DNA from: Dasypus novemcinctus
Taxonomy: Eukaryota > Chordata > Mammalia > Cingulata > Dasypodidae
Direction: 5' to 3'
Assembly (NCBI RefSeq): GCF_030445035.2
Contig: NC_080683.1
Span: 22,037,528-22,101,527, forward strand
Length of the DNA: 64,000 nucleotides
The notes below the pieces were generated by a model. The model ran no database searches. It saw only the letters and a list, made by a program, of their open reading frames with translations, and was not told the origin of the DNA. This document shows, one piece after another, positions 49,441 to 61,137 of the stretch. A program made the translations under genes and the position numbers. Within the stretch, counting starts at the first letter, position 1. The number at the start of each line of letters is the position of its first letter.

Positions 49441-49655
49441 CCAACTGACTCTCTTTCACAGGGTACTATGCACCAGGCTGGTGAAACACTGGAGCCTCCC
49501 TTCCTATTCTCTCCAGGACCAATGGTGCTGCAATATTCTGGCTGTGTGAAGGATATATCAAGTGGAGCAATAATTACCGGAATAATGTGAGTAGAACTTA
49601 AACAAACACAGTTGGCATATGGCCTGCTCCCATGTAGAGACAACATGCATGGTAT

Positions 49656-50086
49656 TGTTATAGATTAGCGATATTGACCAGACTCAGACTTTGAATAACG
49701 TTCCAATTGAGAGCTTTATTAGCCACGTGGCAATTGTCTCATCCTATGCAGAGGAGAGAGCAGCCCTGAGTTTCAGGGAAGAGGTGTTTTTATATCCTTT
49801 TAGGAGGTGGAGGGTGTTTACTAGTAAGCGAGCGAGCAAGCAGGCACAGAAGCAGAACACTGTGGTTAGCTGAAGACAGCGTATCTATTTTTTTTTTTAA
49901 AGCTCTTTCTTGTGAACAGCCCCAGGTTGTTTATTGGCACTTTTCTTGAAAGCAGCCCTAAGTTATTTATTGGTACTCTTCTTGGGAGCAGCACTAAGCC
50001 CTAATTTATTTATCTGAAGGCGCTTGCAATTCCTATTTCCTAATGTAGTTCTATTCCTATTTTCCTAATGTGGCCTTACCCTTACA
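49656..50086 (-). mobile_element. Solo LTR 'D' with a 4-bp TSD
   Basis: A 431-bp element with TGTTATAG...CTTACA ends, flanked by GTAT (49,652-49,655 and 50,087-50,090). On minus a TATA-like GGATATAAAAAC (complement near 49,788) precedes AATAAAGCTC (complement near 49,712), so minus is the transcribed sense. The 4-bp TSD fits a gammaretrovirus-like integrase. Confidence 0.85.
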
Positions 50087-50559
50087 GTATTGCAAACCTG
50101 GAGCTTAGATATGTTAACTACAGCTCAAAGAGAAACTTCTGCATTGATTAGTATAAGTGCTGTACCTATATACCTGATGGATATGATAACACCTCCTCTA
50201 TACCAGCTCATATGCAGAAAGATATTGAACATGTTAAAAATCTTGGCAAACTTGATTCACTTCCTAAGTAGTTAATGAACTTGCCTATAAGATAAAACAA
50301 TGGCTTTCTTAAGTACTGCTTTTATTCTGCTTGTCATATGTTTGTCTTGTTATCTATGTGGTCTCTGTGAGTTTATGTCTAGGGCATCCTCCAAAGTGAT
50401 ATGAAAATTTTTTTGCCTCTAATCAGCAGGAAGTAACTACAGAAGATGAAAGCTTTCCCCATTTTTCGTATTTGCACTTTAAACTATCAAAATGGAATTT
50501 TCTTTCTTTGCAGAAACAGGGTTTACCTCTCCTTCCCTGAGTTTACCTCTCCTCACCTC

Positions 50560-51122
50560 CCCTCTGGTCAGGCTTATGCTTACTAGTGTACATCACCCCC
50601 TCCATATCTTATGGACCTATCAACCTAACCTTCCCATTCTCTGTATTCTCTAGTCACAGCATAACAAAGAAAGCGTTCCTTCTCTTAATTCCCCTACTCA
50701 CTGCTCTTGGAACACCATTACCCTGGGAACTGGACTAGGTAGCTTACTCAAAACCTATCCTTAGAACTTGTTAGTAGCGTAGAAGAGACCAGTCATGCTC
50801 TAGAAGCTCTTGGACAACAAGTAGATTCTCTTGCAGCTGTAGTTTTGAAAAAAATCACAGAGACCTAGATATGATCACAGCAGCCTGAGGGCAGACCTGC
50901 TTATTCCTTAAAGAAGAATGTTGCTTTTATGTTAACCTCCCTGGAGTTGTATTAGATAGTAACCATAACCTGCAAGACCAGGCTCACAACATCTGTGAAA
51001 ACTCAAAATCCAGTAACTCCCAGCCATTCCCTTTCCCTTGGCCTAGGCTTTCCTGGCTCATACTGTTTTTAGGTCCACTCTCAACCTTTCTTTTTATTGT
51101 CCTACTAGGGCCTTGTGTTTTT
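50560..51122 (+). pseudogene. ERV env remnant, transmembrane-subunit region
   Basis: Degenerate coding text 0.8-1.2 kb upstream of the downstream LTR C. Near 50,898-50,925 is a cysteine pattern of the CX6CC type, the hallmark of gammaretrovirus-like TM subunits, preceded by a heptad-like region. Stops and frameshifts break the frame, and a SINE at 51,138 interrupts the end. Not functional. Confidence 0.7.
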
Positions 51123-51137
51123 AAAGTCCTAACCAGG

Positions 51138-51542
51138 GAAGCGGACTTGGCGCAGTGGATAGGGCGTCCGCCTACCACATAGGAGGTCCGCGGTTCAAAC
51201 CCCAGGCCTCCTTGACCCATGCGGAGCTGGCTGATGCGCACAAGGAGTGCCGTGCCCTGCAGGGGTGTCCCCCTCGTAGGGGAGCCCCACGGGCAAGGAG
51301 TGTGCCCCCTAAGGAGAGCCACCCAGTGCTAAAGGAAGTGCAGCCTGCCTAGGATTGGTGCCGCACACATGGAAAGTTGCCGCAGCAAGATGACGCAACA
51401 AAAAGAAACACAGATTCCAGTGCCGCTGACAACAGAAGCGGACAAAAAGAAAAACACGCAGCAAATGGACACAGAGAACAGACAACTGGGGCGGGGGATG
51501 GGGGAGAAGGGGAGAGAAATAAATAAAATAAATCTATAATAT
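51138..51542 (+). repeat. DAS-III SINE, well preserved
   Basis: GGAAGCGGACTTGGCGCAGT head with intact-looking A and B boxes, many CpGs, GGGGCGGGGG tract and A tail. Perfect 15-bp TSD AAAGTCCTAACCAGG at 51,123-51,137 and 51,543-51,557. The youngest-looking SINE in the window. Confidence 0.95.
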
Positions 51543-51827
51543 AAAGTCCTAACCAGGTTTATTTTTTCCAGGTTAGACATTTTACAAAGCAAATTAATGA
51601 TTATGTGAGTTCATGATTCCAGCCAGTTCCAGCCAGTTCTAACCACCATCTCAAGCCCACATTCTCTCAACCTCAATAGAATAGCCGGAGAGTTTTACAT
51701 CCTATCAGGCAGGAACTACTTCCCCTAACCATCGGGAAGCAGCTACAGAAAAATGACCATCATCCTTCATCTCCCCCTTAAGAATAAGAGTGAAAACTCT
51801 CTAAGGGAAAAATTGAGGCAAGCTGAA

Positions 51828-52375
51828 ACAGGGACCTGAGGGGAAGGAAAGATGCTGTGGGAAGGCACTAGAGCAACAAAGACAAAACAGCTAGTCCTGT
51901 GTGAACCTTCTGCTCACAGTCACTCATATTTGCTTGTGCCAATGACAGCAGAAAGTCCCATCAGCAAGGGAGGAGTTAACCACTCAAGGTCAGGAACCTG
52001 AAGATGAGATAATAAGAGGCCCATTTTCATCACCTGACCATTACCCTCCTCCCCTGACTCCACTCAGGCCAGCAGATATATAGAACCAATAAGAATTTTG
52101 TGTTTCCCATTCTTCTTTTGCATACAACAGGACCAATGAGAATGTTGCAACTTCCAAGTCTTAATTTACATGGAGGAAGGGGGGTGTAGCTAGCCTCAAT
52201 AAAGCCTTATCACCAGCCCTAGGGCACATCTCCTCCTTGAGCTCACCTGCACTCCCATCTTGAATGTGTACTATAGCTTTACATTAAACTCTTTACTTGA
52301 TTGCTTAAACTGTGGTGCATCCTTAAATTCTTTCTTGTGATGTAACCAAATACCTGGAAGTCCACCAAGTAACTG
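51828..52375 (+). mobile_element. ERV LTR 'C', downstream copy
   Basis: Starts near TGAAACAGGGACCTGAGG, with a TATA-like GATATATAGAACC near 52,075, AATAAA at 52,198-52,203, and ends near 'aagtccaccaagtaactg'. It lies after the env remnant in the position of a 3' LTR. Confidence 0.75.
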
Positions 52376-52417
52376 CTCTTTACCCAAGATTGATAACTAC
52401 CAATGGCATAAACTTTA

Positions 52418-52474
52418 TTTATTTATTTTTGTTTTTTGTTGTTGTTGCTGTTTTTCTTTTTTTTTTTTTGTTTG
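52418..52474 (-). repeat. Poly(A)-only retroposon insertion
   Basis: A 57-bp T-rich stretch, and nothing else, lies between perfect 16-bp repeats AATGGCATAAACTTTA (52,402-52,417 and 52,475-52,490). It reads as the A tail of an extremely 5'-truncated retroposon in minus orientation. Confidence 0.85.
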
Positions 52475-52940
52475 AATGGCATAAACTTTAAATAACAAAA
52501 TGCATATCTTGGAGTGAAAGATACATAGTATAAAAATGTAACATGATAAAGATGGCATTTCAAATAAACTATGAAAAAATAGATTATTTAATGAATGGTC
52601 TTGATAAACTATGTCACCACATTGAGTAGTGTGTGTTTATATTACTTATGCCAAAAATATATTCCAGATAAATAAGCATAAAAATAGAAACTAAAAAGAA
52701 GATATGCATGAATAACATGTCAGTGTAACAAAGGCCCTATTATAGATAATATGCAAACAGTAAAACTATAAAGAAAAAAAAATTGAAATGTCATTACATA
52801 AAACTTTGAACTTATTAAAATAAGTTAAAAAAACAGCACAGAATGAAAAAATATCTGCAACATATGTAATACAATATATAATATAATATTCTTATCCATA
52901 AAGTTCTCTAAAATATTGATGATAAATGGATAAATGCCAA

Positions 52941-54150
52941 TAGGATTGTTGGAAGACAGTGGAGTAGGGCCTCCAGGACTCGATCCTTCCACCAAAACAA
53001 CCATTAAATAGGCAGGAACTGTCTGAAACAACTATTTCAAAACTCTGGAGGCCAGAAGAATTCTATACAATATCCAGTAAAGAGCATATGGAAGAGACTG
53101 ATAAATTATAGTAAAGAACAGTAAATTACTCTCTACACACAAAAGCTACCCTTGCACACCCCCCAACTCTTGTATCACACCACTGTGGAGTTTAGCATTA
53201 ACTGCTGGTGACAGACAGGGATGTAAAGATGCAAAGAATTCATGTTCCTGGGGTCCTGGCTCTAAGGGTAGCTATTGTTTCAACCCACCCCAGTCAGGGG
53301 CAGTGGCAGTAGAGACTTAAGACGCTGCACTTCCTCAGGGCTGCAGGTTGACAGCTGAAGGGCTGCATTTGCTGGGCAGGCCAGGAAAGCTCTTGGAGAC
53401 CTTGGGGAAGCTCTTGACGCCCTTCCTGATCTCCTCCCCAGGGCACCCTGGGGCTGTCTGTGCGCCCTTGGTGGGACTCTGGCCCTGGTTTGCCTGGGAA
53501 AGACTGAGTTGGAAAAGTCCTCTCCATTGTGCTGTCCTCTCAAAACTTGCCCTCCAGGCAAATGCTTGTTGAGACAACAAAAGGAGTGTGAAAAACTACA
53601 CAAGCGGACAGTCTGGGACAAAGGCCTGCAGGATTCAAATACCCAGGAGAGGGAGGCATGTCTCCTGGGAAATGGAGGACAACCAAACTCCTGTAAACAG
53701 GGGAACTCAAAAACAACTAACAAGCAAAAGCCCAGGACAAGACAGGCCCAGAAAGACAGGAAAAACCCTGCACACCACAGTCCCCTTGGGCAGACCTTCC
53801 TGACAGGAGGGCTGAAGCTCAAGAAAATTTTTCTTACCACCAGTTGGTTACAAAATCAGGAAACAGACATTCCAGAGAGTAAATCCCAGAGTTAATGTTT
53901 TAAAATATTAAAATATACAGTGTACAACAAGAGTACAAGACTAACAAACAGTAAGTGATGACCCATCCAAAGGAAGAAGATAAAAATCCAGAAAACACCA
54001 AAGATTATTTTTTAAAAAGCTATCATCAATTGTAACAAATGTTCCACACCAATGCAAGGTATTGGAGGTAGGGTGGTGTATGGAAATCCTGTATTTTATA
54101 CTCTATTATTCTGTAAACCCACAACTTCTCTAATAAAAAAAAAAATTAGT
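52941..54150 (+). mobile_element. L1 with 5' UTR joined to 3' end
   Basis: Opens with an L1 5'-UTR-like text ('gttggaagacagtggagtag', 'cctccaggactcgatcc') followed by a GC-rich leader and ORF1-proximal A-rich sequence. At about 54,008 it passes directly into the L1 3' end ('atcatcaattgtaacaaatg') and ends TCTAATAAAAAAAAAA. ORF1 body and ORF2 are absent. The 186-codon minus-strand frame across it is incidental. Confidence 0.7.
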
Positions 54151-54929
54151 GTAATGTCTGTCATTTAAAATTCTTACTTTACCTGAGCACTTCCCTTTCC
54201 CCAACCTCGGGTGGACATATGTTTAACAAAGAGGTTTTGTTTAAATAAGAAACACCTGCGCTGGAACCTAAAATTAAGGTATTTACTTTCTTTTATTTGG
54301 GTGGATAGAATTTCTTGGCATTCTCTGTTTACCAAAAACAAATGCAGTTGCACCTGTCAAAATTAATAAATGAATCATTCAGGTTGGCTTCCTTTCTGAA
54401 CATAAATCTTCTAAATCCTCTCATGTTTCATTCATTGTCAATAAATATTTAGGTGTAAGAAAGAGAGAGGGACAAGGAAAGAAGGAAAGAAGAAAAAGCA
54501 GAAAGAAATTCAGATTTCCAAGTTGGTTCCATCATATCCAAAGTGATAAGCCATTTTTGTGTTCTAACTAACTTTTCATGTTAAGAACTTCTGTTGTTGA
54601 ATGTATTTCTTTGCTACTAAATTGCCATAGAACCACTGTTTTTTTGGCTTAGATGTTTGCTGTCCTCATTAAACTGACCTCTGCTGTAATCAACGTTGTG
54701 AAGTTGCTATAGCAACCATATCTAAAGATTTTAGTTGTTAAAATTGGACAAAGAGGAAAATGAAAGAATATTTTCTAAATTTGATAAAGCTACTATATAT
54801 TATAAAGTATTTTTAAATGAAATTGTTCATTTTTTAACTAACAGAAACAAATATGCCCCTCTTCCACACCAAGGAGTTCCTTCAAATGAAAATAGGATTT
54901 CAAATAGGATGACAGGGAAGTGATACAAT

Positions 54930-55160
54930 GATAATAACAATAATAGAAATGGCTGACATTTTTATGCCAGGCACTATGTTAAGCTATTATGTATATTTAT
55001 ACCAATGTTTAGTCCTTATAACAACCATAGGAGGATTAAATTCTATAACAATCATTATTATCCCCATTCTGCAGATGAAGAAACCGAGACACAGGAAGAC
55101 TAAGTAACCAGTTTAAGATTACTCAAATAATAAGTGACAGAACTAGGAATTGAAAAAAAC
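54930..55160 (+). repeat. MIR SINE
   Basis: MIR order: 'gccaggcactatgttaagc', 'gtccttataacaaccatagg', 'tccccattctgcagatgaag', 'aataagtgacagaactagg'. Confidence 0.85.
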
Positions 55161-55627
55161 AATTGTGACTTTTGACTTTTTAGGAATTTGCTGATAAACT
55201 ACAAATAGAAGGAGGTGCTAAATGTAATATTTCAACAAAGTGAGACATCCATCTATTTTTCTGAGTATAATTTATTATAGATTTATTCACTTGGGTTTGT
55301 AGAATAAAGTTCCTTTAAATTTAGCTTACTTTTTTTCTTTATTCCTTTTAACCTCAAAGTTAAAAATTCAGCTTAGTCTGAATGACAGATCTCTAATTCA
55401 CCTTCAACAAGTACAGTCTTCCTCGAAAAGTGTATCCTTCTGCCTTTTGGGCTATTTTTTCTTAAAGCAAAGACCAACTGTTCTAATTAAGTCTATGTTA
55501 CAGAGAGCAAAGAGCTGTGAAAAAATAATATAAATGCCTTGGAATGCGCTTAGAAAGAGGCTGACATCTAAACCTGGGAAGATCTTTATATGTCTGAGTC
55601 CATAAATAGCCAACCTCTAACTTTTTT

Positions 55628-56002
55628 TTTAATTTAACCCCCGCCCCCCCGCCCCCCCCGCCATCTCCTGTGCTACTGTCTGCTCTCTGTGTCCATTTGC
55701 TGTGTGTTCATTCTTCTGTATCTACTTCTCTTCTTGTCTTCTCTTTAGTAGGCACCAGGAACCGATTCTGGGACATCCAATGAGAGAAAGGCACTCAATC
55801 ACTTGAGCCACCTCAGCTCCCTGGTCTGCTGCCTCTCTGACTGTCTCTCCTCTGTGTCTCCCTTTTTGTTGTCATCACCTTATTGTACCAGCTCTCCATG
55901 GTGTGAGGCCAGCTTGCTTTCACCAAGAGGCCCCAGAAATTAAAGCTGAGGCCTCCCATATAGTAGACAAGAGCCCAATCGTTTGATCCATAGCCACTTC
56001 CC
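55628..56002 (-). repeat. Long DAS-III variant SINE
   Basis: C/G-rich tract (complement of the G-rich tail) at 55,640-55,663, second tRNA-like block, head at right (GGAAGTGGCTATGGATCAAA on minus). TSD about 15 bp with one mismatch, AACCTCTAACTTTTT / AACCCCTAACTTTTT, at 55,612 and 56,003. Confidence 0.9.
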
Positions 56003-56017
56003 AACCCCTAACTTTTT

Positions 56018-58205
56018 AAAGTGATCTCTAATATTATGTGTAATATCTAAAAAGAGTTTCTGTTCTGTAGATTAGAGCTCCTCCTCAATTTTAAAAAATT
56101 GATTTTCCTTAGTTACTATTTAGAAAATATTTGTATAGGAGCCTTTAGGGTACCCTCAGGTATATGTTATCTCAGTAACACCTTTTTTTTTTAAGTTATC
56201 AATGTACCAGGATCAACAAACACTCTTATTTTGACTCCCAATAATGCATCTAATACAATTTCTCCAGCTACTTTTGATGACCAGCTACCTGTTGTATTAA
56301 GTAACTGATCTTCAAGTGAAGAATACCCCAACTTCATTCTATCTTGATTTTATGAGACATAAAGTTGGTAAACAGTATGCTCCCAAGTGACAGCATTCAA
56401 ATTGAAGCACTCTACATATGCCTTTGAGACATTTGTACTGTTTATTTTCCCAAGGTTCAGGTATTGTGTTATGTGCTTAGAGGCCAATGCAAATGCTACG
56501 GTGGTTTGAAATTACAGTCATTAGAGGGAAGCAAGTAAACACCGAATGTTTTTCATTTAAATTCTCAAAATTTCTCTCAATTCCACAAGTATCCTTTTTA
56601 GAGATTCACCCTTTTCAGCCTCCAGTTTAGGTCAACAAAATCACTTTCTTCAAAGCAGATAAAATACAAAAGAGGTCAGTACTTCTAGTTTATTTTCTTA
56701 TTCTGTCCCCATTTGCCTGTGCCTCATTTCCTTTTTTATTCCTTTCCATGAGATTCTGATGGATGGACATCAGAAAATGTCCATCTCTAAGTTAAGATTA
56801 GTATCGTTGACTCTTACACCATAAGATTGTGATAAAAAGGAAGGAGTGAAAATACTTGTGCTATATGTGAGATGATTTTCACCTCACAGACATCCTAAGC
56901 CCCTCCTCTTCTACAAGTGTGGGCAGTTTTTTCTTCCTCTTCTTTCCACTAAGGACTAATTAGGGAAGTAGGCTTGAAGAATAAACTCACCATTTATGTA
57001 ATAGATATACAGCTGAAAACCCTCAGTTTCAGACTGAACTCTCCACAACAGGTAAGCATTTACTTATTGAATTAATATATTCCTCCAGTCATCAGTTTAT
57101 AATTATAGAAAGGAATATGAAACTATAAAGACAAAAGATGAAAATCATTCTTATGTAGAAAGAGCAAATTAGTAGTTTTAGAAGAAAAGATATGTTCACA
57201 ACAAAATTTTATTGTTTTATTTCAGTTTTTATTTTATTACTTTTACATTTTGAATGGGAAAATTAGCATTACAAATTCTTTGCATTGGCATATAGGGGCA
57301 ACTAGAATAACAGAAAAAAAAGCAATAGCTCTGAACAGAAAACCTATAATAAAAATAATTACTAGCATTGGATTGTACATACTTAAAAATTATTTCCACA
57401 TTAATAAAATGTCTATCATTATATTGTAATTGATGTATTACACCATTTTAAAAAATAAACAGGAGTCTTACCTTTTATTTGTTTATAAGAATTAAAGAAT
57501 TAAGAGTCCCGGAGAAGAGTGCTGGGCCTTAATTATATGATTAGTATTAATGAAATATTTTAGGTTCTTGTTATATGCTAATGGATACTCAGAGAAACTT
57601 TAGTTCCTAAAATTTACATGAGTATAATTATTTTCCTTGGCAAGACTTTCAGTATCATTTAGATTAAAGTAATTACAAACCTTTACCTTCCAATCCTAGA
57701 ACATATACTGACTATAAAAAATCTATAATTGAGTGGTAAATATATGACATTATAATTTTATAGTTTTCAGAGATAATAATTATCATTATAACTTTCTAAT
57801 ATAATTCAAAAATGTTTTTAAAACATTTTCTCTATTTATGATAATTTCTGTATTGTTTTGTGGCATTTAAAAAAATCTTTGTATTCAACAGGAAAAAAAT
57901 CCCTATAAAAATCATTGCTGTGTTTACTGAAAGGGTATTGTCAAATGTTCCTTAATTATAATGTCTTCTTTGGACCATGAGAGAAATGTCCCTCTGATTT
58001 TAATGTGAGGAATTTTTTCCACCCTGCATGATTTGTGAATTACAAGAGCCTACTCTAGAAAAAGGTGTATTGAAGCCGTCTCAAGAAGGGTTTGACCATT
58101 AAGTTAGTAAACTGGACTTCATTTAGAGATGGCATAAGAGAAAGTCAGACAAATGCTAAGCATAAGGCAGTTAAGCATAATCTTACAGGCAAACTGAATT
58201 GTGTA
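56018..58205. other. Intergenic, unassigned
   Basis: AT-rich, no gene or nameable repeat seen. A DAS-free interval between CENPQ and GLYATL3. Confidence 0.55.
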
Positions 58206-58211
58206 ACTACT

Positions 58212-58746
58212 TGTATTAGTCAGCCAAAGGGGTGCCGATGCAAAATACCAGAAATAGGTTGGTTTTTATAAAGGGTATTTATTTGGGATAGTAGCTTACA
58301 GATACCAGGCCATAAAGCATAAGTTACTTCCCTCACCAAAGTCTATTTTCACATGTTAGAGCAAGATGGCTGCCGAAGGCGATGAGGGTTCAGGCTTCCA
58401 GGATTTTTCCTTTCCAGGGTTTTGTTTCTCTCTGGATTCAAGGTTCTTTCTTTCCCAGGTCTTGCTTCTTCCTGGGCTCAGGGTTCCTCTCCTCCTGAGG
58501 CTGGCTTCTCTTTCCTCTGTGAGCTTACTTCCTGCAGCTCCAGCTTAAGACTTTATCATCAAACTCCAGCATTAATACTTCAACATCAAAAACCCTCAAT
58601 TCTGTCCTTTGCCTTACCTTTTATCTGTGTCCTAATGATGTGGCCCAATTAAAGCCCTAATCATAACTCAATCATGCCCGGGAACAGACCAAGTTATAAA
58701 CAATCCAATATCTATTTTTGGAATTCATAACCATATCAAACTGCTA
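58212..58746 (-). mobile_element. Solo LTR 'A', MaLR/ERVL-like
   Basis: TGTATTAGTCAGCCAAAGG to ATATCAAACTGCTA with AACTACT on both sides (58,205-58,211 and 58,747-58,753). Matches 43,351-43,913 over most of its length. The AATAAA orientation in relatives makes minus the sense strand. Confidence 0.75.
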
Positions 58747-58753
58747 AACTACT

Positions 58754-61059
58754 CAGGTTTGTTTCTGTGTTAGCTGCTAGAAAACTTAGAGTCAAAAGTG
58801 GGCCTTCATGTTCTAGAAATATACACAGGACTGTACTCCATATACTTGGCATATTAAACTCATGTCTTGACTCCATTTTACTTTCATACTTCTAGCTTCT
58901 CTTTGCCTGACTTTTTAATCCAAACTTAGAATTTTTTGAGATCTTTTAGATATTTTTATAAATGGTTTTAGATCCTTTTAAAAAATCATCAACAAAAATG
59001 TGGCATTCCTACTCTTTGAACTAATATTTTACTCAAAATAAGGGCATAAAAAGATCTATAAACATCAATCTAATTAAGAGATTCATTGTCAACTGCCCTT
59101 AGAAATAATTATGTTTTGTTTTCTCTCAAAAGCTATTGAATTAGAGTAAGTGAGTATTTTTAACATGAGGATCTTAATAGTTTATTTGCTATACCAAACA
59201 AAAATAGTAGCAAACCAGAAACTCCCTTTGCTCATTTTATTTACTTAATTCAGATGATCAAAACAAGACTTTGACCTCCCTCTCCCTCTCAAGAAATGTT
59301 AAAGAAGTAGTGTTATTTGTTTTATTTTAAAGATGGCTGATTTCACTCTCCAAGCTATAGGTAACTTACTGATTAATTTAGGAGACTTCATAAAAGTCTC
59401 TAAAGAAGACATTTTTGAGTTAAAGAAGTACATGCCTTTTTGGACCAAGGCCTTATTACAGTACTTCAGGAATTAATATTTGAGTTGGATGAGGTGAAGG
59501 CATATTGAATCTGAAAGAGAGACAAAAGGAAGGAATGACATGAACAAACTTAGAAACAGAAATCTAGTGGATGTGATCAGGAAGAGGTAGAAACTGAGTT
59601 TTTGGAGGAGCATAGGGTAATAAGAACAACTAGAGATTAGTCTAGAAAGATAGACTGATAGCCAATGATTGAGGGCTTTGACTACTATAACTAAGTTAAA
59701 ACTTTTAGAGATGACATTAATGAGTGAAAAGTCAAGCTGGCACAAGAGTGAAGAGGTGACGGTACATTTCTTCTTTCCTTACCACTGCAGATATCTAGAA
59801 ACTTGATCTTTTTAAAAACTGTGCACTAGAGTCTGGAAGCTTCCTGACTTTTCTGGTGCTGCCCTAGTACTTGGAATCTCTTCTGACTTTTGTAGAGAAC
59901 ACCTAAATGTGTACCACTGGGTGCTCGAGCCCATAGGTCTCATTCATGAGAAACATGCTTTCTAGAAAATCAGGAAATCATACAGACTCACATAAACTAT
60001 ATAATACTGTTTTACAGTAGATTTTAGGTAGATCTTGTAGCCACACAGGTATGCCAATCAGAGAAATCAAGTAGCTTTCTCTATCTAGAAAATGTGCTGT
60101 ACAAGAATGAGCTGAACTTTCCACCACAATCCCAGAAGGACCAGGTTCTCATGTCTCTCTGAATTATCTTTGCCATCCTGGTACCTAGCTGCTAAGAGTA
60201 AATGGGTGAGCTGCACTTTGTTGAATATAGAAAAAATATTTTTTCCTTTATCACAATCTGATTAGAATGTTAGGAAAATAGATTTTCTTTGGGACAAAGC
60301 AGAGGAGGTGGAACCAAAATCTAGAAAATGTAGATGAGATTGAATACATTATAAATAAAATGTAGTCCCATTTTTTTTCCTTATTTTTATCTGGCTTCAG
60401 TGAGTCTTCATCTTCAATCTAGATGAAGATCCTTCATCTTCAATCTAGGTGTTTCTCCCCAAGTTATTCCTCATAGATCACCTGACCCACTCAGGTGTTT
60501 CTCTAGTTTCTTCCCTACATTGTGAAAAAGAAATATCTCTACTTACCCCAAGATTCTTACCCTGAGCATCAGATCATCCATTCAACAAATAGTTAGAGTG
60601 CCCCTGCTATGCACCAGGCCCTGTGACAGGTGCTGGGGATACATTAGTGCACAAAGCAATCTCAGCTCCTAGCTACATGCAACTCACAGGCTACTTGAAG
60701 AGACAGAAGAGACAGAATGAAAGAAAACACAAGTAAATGTAAAACTGCAACTGTTGTAAGTGTCCTGAAAGAAGACTTTATAGTACATATAGATGAATGT
60801 GTACAACAAGAATATCTTTCACAGAGTAGATAGATCTTTCCAGGATTTGGTCATTTGCACTCTCCATTTCCATATGTTCTCTGATTTACCCATCCCAGGA
60901 CCTCTGCCTCTTTCTTCCCTACTCAGAGGGAGTCAGAATTATATCCAGTGAAAACAGGATTGCATGGGTATTCCTAGGGAAGTGAATATGTTAGCAAGCA
61001 AAAATTAAATGTAACCTTCAGGTTTCTAATTAGGTGTGGAATTGCAAGAACTGTAGAAG
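58754..61059 (+). other. Intergenic / possible GLYATL3 upstream region
   Basis: Contains an L2-like stretch at about 59.5-59.76 kb and an L2 3' fragment at 60.58 kb. A promoter or leader exon of GLYATL3 could lie here, but no CpG-rich region or clear donor stands out. Confidence 0.5.
60578..60790 (+). repeat. L2 LINE 3' fragment
   Basis: 'cattcaacaaatagttagag', 'ctatgcaccaggccctgtga', 'caggtgctggggatacatta' follow the L2 3' end closely. Confidence 0.75.
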
Positions 61060-61137
61060 ATGTTATTACTAAACTGTTCCACCAAATTGCTGATGCTGGA
61101 GAAAATGTTGAAGACTCATTTTCCTGAATCACTCAAG
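61060..61137 (+). CDS. GLYATL3: GLYATL3 first coding exon (residues 1-26)
   Basis: The ATG at 61,060 opens MLLLNCSTKLLMLEKMLKTH and FPESLK, followed by a GT donor (CTCAAG|GTATTA). This matches the start of human glycine N-acyltransferase-like 3 (recalled as MLVLNCSTKLLILEKMLKSH FPESLK) at 22-23 of 26 positions, and it has the expected neighbour, CENPQ, upstream. The family uses acyl-CoA and an amino-acid acceptor and has a C-terminal GNAT-type fold; only the N-terminal helix is encoded here. Several AGs lie 8-30 nt upstream, so the exon's 5' boundary and any leader exon are unclear. Later exons were not found before 64,000 and should lie beyond the window. Confidence 0.9.

Noticed and set aside
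53280-53840. 186-codon minus-strand gene
   Set aside because: It lies antisense in the GC-rich L1 5' UTR, has no homologous motif, and is explained by base composition.
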